Below the pieces are notes generated by a model. The model made no database searches, was not told the origin of the DNA, and saw only the letters and a program-made list of their open reading frames with translations. A stretch of DNA of 64,000 nucleotides, taken from Trochalopteron elliotii. Taxonomy: Eukaryota > Chordata > Aves > Passeriformes > Leiothrichidae. The first letter of the stretch is position 1. Each line of letters starts with the position of its first letter. Shown here piece after piece: positions 51,020 through 61,215 of this stretch. Made by a program: the position numbers and the translations under genes. Where the stretch lies: NCBI GenBank assembly GCA_024734555.1, contig JANPWX010000159.1, forward strand, positions 104,300 through 168,299, written 5' to 3'.

Positions 51020-51060
51020 GCGTTTATCAGTTATTTATTACCCTATCGCAGCTGATAGCT
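51020..51060. promoter_or_regulatory. Candidate GATA/E-box cluster upstream of exon 2a
   Basis: TTATCAG at 51025-51031, and CTATC-G-CAGCTG-ATAG at 51043-51058, in which a CAGCTG E-box overlaps a forward GATAG and is flanked by a reversed one. It lies in a locally GC-rich stretch 440 bp upstream of exon 2a. Regulatory role is inference. Confidence 0.3.
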
Positions 51061-53944
51061 GCGGGAAAGCTGCCCCGCCTGGCTCCAGGTCCAGCTCCGC
51101 ACAAAGTCACAGCGGGTGACCTGAACCACCCGGAGCGGCACCGGCCAGGTGTCACCGCGGGCGCTGAACCGAGGAGGGATCAGGTTCAGCACGGCACCGG
51201 CACCGCCTGGGGAAGCCGGGGGAGAAAAGTGGGTGGGATTTCATTGAAACACAGATACTCAGAGCAGGATGAGCACGTACAGGAGGTTTTCTGCAGACTG
51301 TGGAGAAAAACAAGGGCAAGAAGACTTTGTTTTGACATCTGTTTGCACTGCAGTCTTAGGCTCCAAAAATCATGGCATTCCTCTCCTCCTCTGAAAGTAC
51401 AAGGACAGTTTATTCCCTCCTTTTCAGAAGTTATGGGCCAAGTGAAGAGTTGCAATGCCAATGGATTCCAGCCTCAGATCCTCAGTGGAATGACTGGGTT
51501 CTGGAGCCTTTCAGGAACTGACAGAAACGAAGCCAAGTCCTTCCCTGCAGCAGCAAGGATCCATTGCCATGATCAACCCGACTTCAGGTCTCCACTCTGC
51601 TGCAACATTTACATCTCTGTGGATGCAATCTGAGCTCCACAACTCACCTTAGTCCCAGCTTAACTGTAAGTTCCAAAGTAGTTTCAGCCAACGACTGAAA
51701 AAAGCCGCAGCAGCAGCACAAGTTCCCCCGGAGGAATGCTGCCCTGGTGTTTACACGGAGCCCTCGGTGCCATTAGCACAGAGAGCAGCTGAGCAGTGAA
51801 GTAGGAATTTGTGTTTATGAACAGCCCCCACAAGGCAGGGGGAGTCACGGCACTGGAGATAACCAGACTTGGAACAGGCTGATGTTTACTGGCTCAGCTG
51901 TCACCCATCCACAGCTCATCCAAACCACAGCTTGGGGAGGGCTGGTTTTCTCTCAAACAGCTTAAGAAGCAGAATTCCTGTGTTGGACAGAGGGGAGCAG
52001 TGCCTGGCTCTTGGTCTGGAGAACAGATCCACAAGGCACATGTCAGGAGAGGGGTGAGTGGATGCAGGGGGTGTCCAACCCCTCAGCTTCAAGGGTGAGC
52101 TGGGAGACACCAGGTGATACCTCCAGAGCCACCAGACTTTTGAGGGCTGGGTTTTATCAGCTCCCTGCTCTGAGGAAAACTTGTCCTTCTGCTGCTGACA
52201 GAAACCTATCCTACTATCCTGTCTTTCTTTTCCTATGGGGAAAGAAAGAGAGCAGTGTCCATGCCAGGGAGGTTTCCTGGGCATGCAGATCCCTGGTCTT
52301 AGAGGGATGAAGCTCCTGAAGAAACAGTTGCTTTCTCAGGCTGACGTAAGTCAGATGTGTGAGCAGAGAATTGCAGTGTTTAGAGCCAAGTGCTCTCCTT
52401 CTACCCCAGAGCAAAACCAGTCCTTATTCCCTCATATGGAATTGGAGGGCCATTTGTAATTGTTCCAGATGGAAACACAGCTCCAGATTCATCACCTCCC
52501 AAGATAAAATATGGCCATTCAGCACGTCATGAGCAGAGCTGAAATAGTTTGTGGGTTTCTTGGGCTGACATTTGCCTCTTTAAAATGATTTATTTCTGCC
52601 TTGCCCCTGCACACCACACACAGGGGGGGAGCAGGTGCAGCTGCCCTCTCACAGCACTCTGGGGCTGCACAGGAGCCTCCCAAATGTCCTGCACAGAGAG
52701 AACTCCCAAGATCTCCCTCCTGCAGCAACCAGGCAACGTCTGCTGCAGGATGGAGGCACAGCTCCTCCCTGGGGTGCCCTGAGCAGTGAGGAGCCCATCC
52801 AGGCTGTGTCAGAGCAGGGTTTGGGCTACTGCTGAGGCAGCCACATGAGCCTCACTGGGAGCCCACAGGCTGCCCTTGCAGCTTTGCAGCTGCCCTGCTC
52901 CGGGGTGAGCGGAAATGGGGATTACAGAGCTAATCTGATGGGCACGTGGAGCAGCAGCCCAGCAGCCAGGCCACCTCTGGGTGACTGACCCCTCCAACTG
53001 CCCCAGAGGTGACACAAACCCCTCCTGAGCACAGGCAGGATGAGTTTCCTTAATAGCACACAGAAAAGTATCCTGGAAAACAAGTGCACTCAGTTACGCA
53101 ACTGCCAGCCTGGCTGAACTTGGGAGATATTTATCTTAGGACATCTTGCGCTTTAAATCCTTTTAATTCCACATAATCCACAGCACAGGGAGCAATTTCC
53201 AGACCAGGCCAGTGTGCTCTGATGTGAAACCAGGACGAGGCACATCCTGGCAGCACCATGGGGACAGTGCCCAGTCCTGCTCTGTGGTTACACCACCAGC
53301 TCAAGTCATCCCAGGTTATCAACAGCTCTGCCTGCACAAGCAGCTGCTGCTATTCCTGCATCCTTATGTTTTGAGCAGTCATTTTTGAGGTCCCCAAAAC
53401 CTCACAAGTACCAGGTACCCAGAGATGCTCTTTCACCTAACTCTGATGAGCCATAAAACACTCAAGGAAGGGGCAGGGGAAGAAACCCTTCACCCTAGAG
53501 CTCCTCCCAGTTTGATACGAGAACAAGGCATGTTTAAATTATTACCATTAAGTGACATTTATGGATCTTGCCTATTGCAGTTCAGAGAAAGGAAATAATT
53601 CTACAAAAAGAGAGATCTCCAAAGGAACTCTGGTAGCCCAAACAGAGGATTCTCTGCACAAGGCACATCAGAGATGACAGCCACTCAGCTGTCTCCCTTG
53701 TCTCCTGATTGTAGTTTGCACAGCTCAAGCTACCATGCTTGAGAAAAGAGTTATTCATGAGTAGCTCCTGCTCAATAAAGGGTGATACATATATAGAGGT
53801 AAAAATAATTAGCTTGAAGTGGTGGAGTTTGGCATAATCTCACATCAGGCACAGTGTTGTAGGTTTGTGTAATGAAAGAAGAATTTGAAGCAAAGCAGAG
53901 CCCTGATGACAGATCCATCGCTGTGGGGATGAAGTCAGGGAATC

Positions 53945-54150
53945 AAAGAAACACAAGATGGTTTGGGATGGAAAGGACCTTAAAGGCCATTTCATTCCCT
54001 CTGCCATGGGCAGGGACACCTTCCACTATCCCAGGGTGCTCCAAACCCTGTCCAACCTGGCCTTGGACACTCCCAGGAATGGAACAGCCACAGCTGCTCT
54101 GTGCCAGGGCCTCCCCACCCTCACAGAGAAGGATTTCTGTGTCACTCAAC
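53945..54150 (-). mobile_element. CR1 LINE 3'-end fragment
   Basis: GGTTTGGGATGGAAAGGACC, TGCCATGGGCAGGGACACCT and GGGCCTCCCCACCCTCACAG; antisense CR1. Confidence 0.94.
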
Positions 54151-56039
54151 TCCACTCTCCAGAGTTTATACTCTGCCCCAGCCACGTTTTCCTGCTACAT
54201 AAGCAATATTGGAATAAGAGAAGCAGAAGAGAGAATGGCAAGGTTAAAAAAACCAAGAGAAATGATTATAAAGCTCAGCCTCCAGGACAGAGGGACTTGG
54301 CTCCTGGCAGGGAGCAGCTCAAGCTCCCAGTGCCACCCACTCCCACGCATTTCCCTGGCATGGCTGAGCTCTGGTGGGCCGGGACAAGGGGCACCACAGG
54401 GCCAATTCTCCCGGAACACAGTGGAAAAACCCCAAATCCCTCAACAATAGGACTGATGCCTCCACCAGCGCAGTGACAGCACCTCTGCTCCGTGACTCAG
54501 AAAGCAAAGGTCGGAGGAAGCCGGTTTCTAACCTGGATGGCAGCGATCCCAGGGCAATTTACGTAACCGGTGTTCCAGAAATGTCTCCTTGCTTTCTCAG
54601 TGGTGCCACCTCTCCCAGGAGTGGTGAAAACTTCCCCCTTGGGCCCCTGCCTTTGGCGATTTTAGCCTCAAAGTGCAGAACTCCTCCCAAACCCCGTTCC
54701 CGCTTCGCTGCCGGACCTGAGGGAACTCTGTAACGTCTGGCCCAGGTGTAGAGGTGAAGAACACCTGAATTATTTTCCTCCCTGTAATTAAGAGTGTGTA
54801 CTTATCACTTTAAACTAAAGAGAGTCAAATTGCTAAGTCCCACTTGAGATCCTGAGACACAAAAATCCTGATCTGCTGAAATCCCACCTGCACGTGGTAC
54901 CTGACTCTGACCCCGAGCTGTGGCCAAGGTGAGACGGGGGAAGGGGAGGGCCAGAAGCTCCCTCCAGTTTCAGTTTACGATTAACACACCCGCTCCTAAT
55001 GCAATGAGGAAAACAGTCCCTGGCGCTGCCCGGAGCCCGCAAGCGACCCGGGCTGACCAAGAGCCCGGACCCCCGGGCAATTTCCGCTCGGAAGCGATCC
55101 CGTGGCGCTGACACAGCGCCCGCCCGGCACCTGGGACGGCCGGGATTAGGCTCTGAATGAAGCCTCGCCCGCGGCTTCCACTGCCCCGGGCACCGGCATT
55201 AGTTTCCTCCCATTATGAGCCGGAGTGGCGTTCTCTGGCTTTTCAGGCATCTTCCTTCTTAGGAAGGGAGGAACCACAAATAAAAAGCGCTGTCCCCCAG
55301 CAGTAACCTAGGGCCTGGCTCTGGGCACATGACAAGATTTGGGAACTGCCGCAGGACTTCCCTCCTCTCTCAGCTCGGAGCACAAACTCCTCCTCAGGGC
55401 CCCAGTGATGTTTCTGAGGCTCTTCACCCACCGCACCTTCGTGCCAGGTGTTTGGCCCAGGCAGAGCCTCCCCACCTCACCGGGGACTCCAGGAGAAGCT
55501 GTGCCATACCTGGCTGATGAAAATTAGGAAACCTCACCCTGAATGGCCAGAACCTCCCTGCTGTCCCTGCAGCGGGGGTGAAACACTGCCTCTGTTCAAA
55601 GCACAGACCTCTGCAGAGGCGATTTTAAACAGGAATGAGCAAATCTGACCAATTAACCATGGAGACATCCCCAGGTATGATAACAGTGTGACACCATCAA
55701 ATCCAGACAGAGAGACAGGAAAGCACCAAGGTCTGTGACACACCTGGGACAAAGTCCCCAGCTCCCCTCAGGTTTCTCCAGGAGAGCTGCTGGTTCCAGT
55801 TGGAGTGAGAAGATGTTTAACTGAGGAGTGCCAGAGCACAGTGCCTCAGCCGGCTGCTCTGCCGTGGGTGACAACTGCTGCAAGCTGTCCCTTCCTTTGG
55901 AAATGGCTGTGGTGCCAGCCTGCAGATGTGGACAGGGGATGAGCTCCATCCTGCACATCTGGCTTGGAGGTCTTAATGAGGAGGAAAAGAGCCAAGTGGG
56001 AAGGAAGAGCAGACGTCCAGCAAAGTGACATAGGAGCGT

Positions 56040-56720
56040 GGTTGGAGCTGGTGGCGCAGGCCTGTGCGAGAAGACGGCGCTGGGAGGGTGAGGGACAAAC
56101 CCCCCCAAAATTGAGATCTTTATTCCCTGGGCCTTCAGCCGGGTCCGCTTTCCTGTATGCCCGGGAGATTTGGGAGCGCTGGCGGCACTCCCCGAACGAT
56201 CACAGCCCGCGCGGGCAGCNNNNNNNNNNNNNNNNNNNNNNNNNNNNNNNNNNNNNNNNNNNNNNNNNNNNNNNNNNNNNNNNNNNNNNNNNNNNNNNNN
56301 NNNNNNNNNNNNNNNNNNNNNNNNNNNNNNNNNNNNNNNNNNNNNNNNNNNNNNNNNNNNNNNNNNNNNNNNNNNNNNNNNNNNNNNNNNNNNNNNNNNN
56401 NNNNNNNNNNNNNNNNNNNNNNNNNNNNNNNNNNNNNNNNNNNNNNNNNNNNNNNNNNNNNNNNNNNNNNNNNNNNNNNNNNNNNNNNNNNNNNNNNNNN
56501 NNNNNNNNNNNNNNNNNNNNNNNNNNNNNNNNNNNNNNNNNNNNNNNNNNNNNNNNNNNNNNNNNNNNNNNNNNNNNNNNNNNNNNNNNNNNNNNNNNNN
56601 NNNNNNNNNNNNNNNNNNNGGGAGGCACCGGGGAGGGGCTGCGGGGATCCTCCGCCCGGAGCATCCGGCAAACCCAGCCCGGCGGGCCCGGCTGCGGGAG
56701 GGGAAGGGAGCGTGGAATCG
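56040..56720. promoter_or_regulatory. CpG-rich region around an assembly gap; candidate site of the missing RPS6KA1 first exon
   Basis: Both sides of the N gap (56220-56619) are strongly GC- and CpG-rich. The long RPS6KA1 form needs a first exon upstream of 50585, ending in phase 0. I searched the readable minus strand from 50.6 to 64 kb for an ATGCC start followed by codons for LAQL and found none, so that exon is either inside this gap or beyond 64,000. Placement here is inference. Confidence 0.35.
56220..56619. other. Assembly gap (400 N)
   Basis: A run of exactly 400 unknown bases in GC-rich sequence. Open frames crossing it are artefacts. GC-rich avian promoters and first exons are often lost in assemblies, so absence of a gene feature here is not evidence of absence. 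Confidence 0.99.
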
Positions 56721-56721
56721 C

Positions 56722-57180
56722 GGAATGGTTCGGGTTGGAAAAGCTCCCCCCGAGAGCAGCGAGTCCAGCTGCTCTCCCCAGCACTGGCCCAAGGCCACCG
56801 CTAACCCGTGTCGCCAAGTGCCACATCCGCACGGATTTTAAGCCCCTCCAGGGATGGTGACTCAACCTGGGCAGCGTGCTTCAATGCCTGACCACCCTCT
56901 TGGTGAAGAAATATTTCCCAATATCCAACTTAAACCTCCCCCGAGGCAGCTTGAAGCCGTTTTCTCTCTTCCTGTCCCTGTTCCCTGGCAGCAGAGCCCG
57001 ACCCCCCCCAGCCGTCCCCTCCTGTCAGGGACTTGTGCAGAGCCACAAGGTCCCCCCTGAGCCTCCTTTTCTCCAGGCTGAGCCCCCCCAGCTCCCTCAG
57101 CCTCTCCTGGGGCTCCAGCTTCCTTCCCTTCCGTGGACACCCCCAGTCCCTCAATGTCTCTGACCCCACAGTTTGAGGGG
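56722..57180 (-). mobile_element. CR1 LINE fragment (~460 bp) at the edge of the CpG-rich gap region
   Basis: ATCGCGGAATGGTTCGGGTT, GATGGTGACTCAACCTGGGC, TGGTGAAGAAATATTTCCCA and AGCCTCCTTTTCTCCAGGCT. The longest CR1 copy here, antisense, still CpG-containing and so perhaps relatively young or lightly methylated. Confidence 0.95.
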
Positions 57181-57354
57181 CCTCAGCAGTGCCAGCACAG
57201 GGAACAGGAACTGCCCTGGGCCTGTGGCCACACCACGGCTGGGACAGCCCAGATGATTTTCACTGGCAGGCTGAAACCTTGGGAAGTGATGCCTGGACGC
57301 ACCATGAAATAAATATCTGTTCTGGGGGACGTGGGAGCCTCTGCCAGGGAGAGC

Positions 57355-57445
57355 TGTGGCTGAGCCAGTGAAAGATGTTCCTGCAGGACAAGATGGTCTT
57401 CAAAAGTCTCTTCCAACCCCAGCCATTCTGTTGCTCTGCACAATC
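57355..57445 (+). mobile_element. CR1 LINE extreme 3' end
   Basis: GCAGGACAAGATGGTCTTCA, then AAAGTCTCTTCCAACCCCAG and CCATTCTGTTGCTCTG: the sense CR1 terminus with its ATTCTG end. Confidence 0.8.
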
Positions 57446-60190
57446 CTCACAGCACCACAAACACCTGAAACTTACTCACCAATACATGACACTGAGCCCT
57501 GCTCTTCTGTGGCTTGGGAAGATTTTTCCTCTGGGAGTGTCCAGCTGCTTCCCTGTGTGCACAATCTGCATGGCTGCACCAGGAGAGGTGGTGAGGACAA
57601 ACATGGTCACACGGCTCAGATCACTGCTGAACTCAGGAAACTGCTCCAGGAAATCCGGATTCCAGGTTTGAGATGTGCCATGATTCACTGCCCATCACCT
57701 CCTGCAGTGCCCCAGGAATTCCCTAAAGAACGGGGATAAAGAACACATCCACCTTAAAAACAGGTGTTCAGAATTCCTGACTATTCTCACCTATCGGGTT
57801 CTCAAATAGGAAAAAGTTTTTTTCTACTCCCATTTTTCCAAACCCCCAATGCACCACGTTTTCATGTTTCATTATAAAACTACTTGTTAAAAAAAATGAA
57901 AGTAAATATTTTTAAAAGATGCATCACTAAGGGTTGACTTCATCAAGGTGTGGCTGGAAATATTTAACGAGGCTGAGTGGCAGCCTGCAGAGCTGGGATT
58001 GAGCACTCTCAGGGCAGGTGTCCCAGGTTACAGCCCTGGGCTCTTTACCTGTTCCAAGTGGGCAGCAAACTCTGAAAAAGCCAAACTGGGACAGAGCTCA
58101 GCGCTTTGAAAAATTCCAGTTAATCTCCACAACACGTGAAGCTGCTCTGTGAGTCATCACCAGGACCTGCTTGTGATTTAGGATAGAGCTGTCATCTTTT
58201 CTGCTCATGGGGGAATGGAGTGTAGAAAATTCCCAGTGTGGCTGTTTGAGCTGGGAATCGCTGTCACAGCCCTGTGCCCAGAGCCCCATCTGTGCCATGA
58301 GCATCAGAGCTCCAGGTGAGGGCTTTAAATAACACAAATCCACCCAGCTGTACTGACTGAGGTCCTGTTAGAGCCAATTAAACTCATGGCACTTGCTGCT
58401 GGAGCAAGTTGGAGCAGATCTTGTGGAGGATTATTCATTTAGCTCCAAAGCCACCCCTAACATCCCTTCATTGCCTGGAACATGGAGTGCCAGGCTCCAG
58501 CCTCCAGCTGCTGCAACCTGCTCTACCTGGCATCAGTAACACAGTGTGTCAATACCACAATCCCATTTACCTCCTTCCTTGGTCTTCCAGACCCTTCTCC
58601 CTTTCCCTCTGCTCTGCAGGAATGCAGAGGGAGGTAAGTGCAGGACAGTGCTCTCTGCTTCCTGTTTAGAAGGAGAATGAGACACTTCTTGGTGGTACTT
58701 CCAGAAGGTTATCTATGGAAGTGAGTGCTGAATCCTAGCTGGATTAACAGAAGGTGGAATGTGCCACAGGAGATTGCTGCTCAGTTCAGGGCAGGATGTC
58801 AGTGTAAGAGAAATGAGGTAGTGGTGTCCCCCGGGATTTATTTCCAGTCCAAGAACAGCTATAAAAAGCATCCTTGATCCTGGAAGCAGGGTGCAAAAAG
58901 CAAAATCTGCTGTTTGGGTGACTGTCATGCCTAAATACAGTGATTAAAACATATAGCCTGGCATTTTTCTGAGACAGTTGCAGGCTGGGAAGAGCTGCTG
59001 CTGTGGTAAACAGAGACTTGGGATCAGCTGGATCCTTTGTCAGTGCTGCATTTGCTGAAAATTCAAAATACTGCGGGTTTAGTTTGGTTTTAAAACCTTC
59101 AAATCCTCCTCAAATACAGTTGTAGATATTTTTGTCTCTGCAGCTGGCTGGCTGTGTACCATTTTCCCTTTGCAGAGAGGCTGACAACATTCGTTAAGCC
59201 AATTAAGAGAAAATTAACTCTACCCCAGCCAAAACCAGGACATCCCCAAAGCACTTCCAGAGCAGATGGAGACTGATCTGTATCATCACTACCAGATCCA
59301 ATTTTGACTCCCTGTTCCAAAAGCTGGCCAAGCATGACCACACAGTAACCCAGTGCTCCTGTGGCTCAGTGCATCCTTTCTTTTTTTCTGAATCCATGGG
59401 CATCTCATCCCCTGCCTGCTTTGTATGATGCTGCTTTTACACACACAAGGAAATGCAAAAAAGCTCACAGGCACAAGACCTTGCAAAGCTGAGTGCCAAA
59501 TATCTGCTACAATTTACAGACTCGTCTAATTTGCTAAGACAGTCAATTAATTAGCGCTTGCAGCAACCCTCTTTGTACTTTTAATATTGACCAATCAGCT
59601 CCAGAGCTCGTTGGTGTCCTTGTGGGGAAACTGAGTCAGGTTTTCAGTGTCAGGGCAGAACCTGAACTCCACATCCTGTCTTCTAATCCCCAGCTCTCCA
59701 TTCACAATCTCATTTCTTTGCCTCTTCTGCTTTGTTTTGCCACTATGGAGGGAGAGATGATGGATCACCTTGTTTTGATCCCAGGAACATTTTTCCTTTG
59801 CGTGGTACAAACCATGTCGAAGAAATAAAACAGGGCCCTGGAAATGAGAAAAACTGTCTGCCTTTAAGAGCTTTTTGCTTTTCTGACAGATTTCTTTCTG
59901 TTCCTCCTCACTGGGTGCGATTGCAGCTGCCTCAAATGGCAGCATTTTCCAAGGCAGGTCCAGGCAGTGGTCGGAATGCAGGAATTGCACCACAGCAGGC
60001 AGTGGGATGCAGAGCTCTCGGGGAAGCACAGCCCAGGCAGTTCCTGTTCCCTGCACAGGGATTGTGCAGACTGAGGCTCATCCACGGAGCAAACACCTCC
60101 AAGCTCTGCCGACATTCCTGCACAGGTGAGCACCATGTTCCCTTGCTCAGCTCAGATGCATTTCTGAAGGTGTCCAGCACATCTAAACCC

Positions 60191-60211
60191 TTTTTTTTTT
60201 TTTTTTTTTTT
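60191..60211. repeat. Poly(T) run of 21
   Basis: Uninterrupted T run. An adjoining AATAAA on the plus strand is in the wrong relation to be its tail signal, and no retrogene body was recognised. Confidence 0.9.
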
Positions 60212-60981
60212 GGCAGAATAAACTGCATTTTGCTCGCTGGGTCTGCAGATTCTCAGTCTGCCAGGCCCACCCTGCTCCTGTGTGGTATTTCTGTAAAACC
60301 ACACGGTCCCTGCACCTGAAGCTCCTCGTGAGGCACACGCAGCTCAAGCCAGGGATTTCTGCTGCAGAACTGATTGAGCTGTTGGCTCCAGGAAATGTGC
60401 TTCATTTGTGCATTTTGCACCTTTCTCTCAGGAGTACTGAACAGCAGCCGAGGGACCCGTCTGAGCCGGGATGTGCCCTGGGAAGGCGCTGGGGAAGGAA
60501 GGAGCTGCGAGGCAGCGAGGCCATATCTGCCGGTTGTCATGGATACAATCGCTGCCCGTCTCCTGTATCAGTTACCTTCCCTTTCCTGGATGCAAATAAA
60601 CGAGTGCCGGCCTGGCTCCTGCGCAGGACACAGCCCTTGACACCCGAACAGAAGGAGAAAAACATTTGTTTCAAACCCACACATCTCACAGCATCTGAGG
60701 GGAGAGTGGGAGGTGACTCGGGCTTTTGGTATTCAAACTATGCGGGGCCGATAATGCTTTGCCCAGTTCCACGTGGTTCTGTCCTAACCTTTGGCTATTT
60801 CCTGGGACCTCAGAGCTGTTTCACCTCCTGTCCATCCCTTTGGATTCCCGAGGAACCACTGAGGGCTTGGGATCTGCACGTGCTCCCTGTGCTCAGCACA
60901 CATACCCCAGCAGGGCTCTGCAGGCTCCACGGAGCAGCTCTGCCTCCAAACACCGAGAGATCACGGCTCAAAGTACACCCG

Positions 60982-61215
60982 GAATCACGGAATTTTTGGG
61001 GTTGGAAGGGACATTAAAGCCCATCAATTCCATGGCTAGGGACACCTTCTACTATCCCAGGCTGCTCCAAGCCCTGTCCAGCCTGGCCTTGGACACTTTC
61101 AGAGATCCAGGGGCAGCCACAGCTTCTCTGGGCACCCTGTGCCAGGGCCTCCCCACCCTCACAGGGAACAATTTCTTTTGTGAGAGATTCCTTTTTCTAC
61201 CTGAAAAGGGCTTTT
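60982..61215 (-). mobile_element. CR1 LINE 3'-end fragment
   Basis: GAATCACGGAATTTTTGGGG, CTGGCCTTGGACACTTTCAG and GGGCCTCCCCACCCTCACAG; antisense CR1. Confidence 0.94.

Noticed and set aside
55653..56860. Long frames across 56220-56619
   Set aside because: They are open only because the gap is filled with Ns.
60191..60230. Processed pseudogene suggested by a poly(T) run
   Set aside because: The sequence on the body side has no recognisable coding remnant and no target-site duplication was visible.
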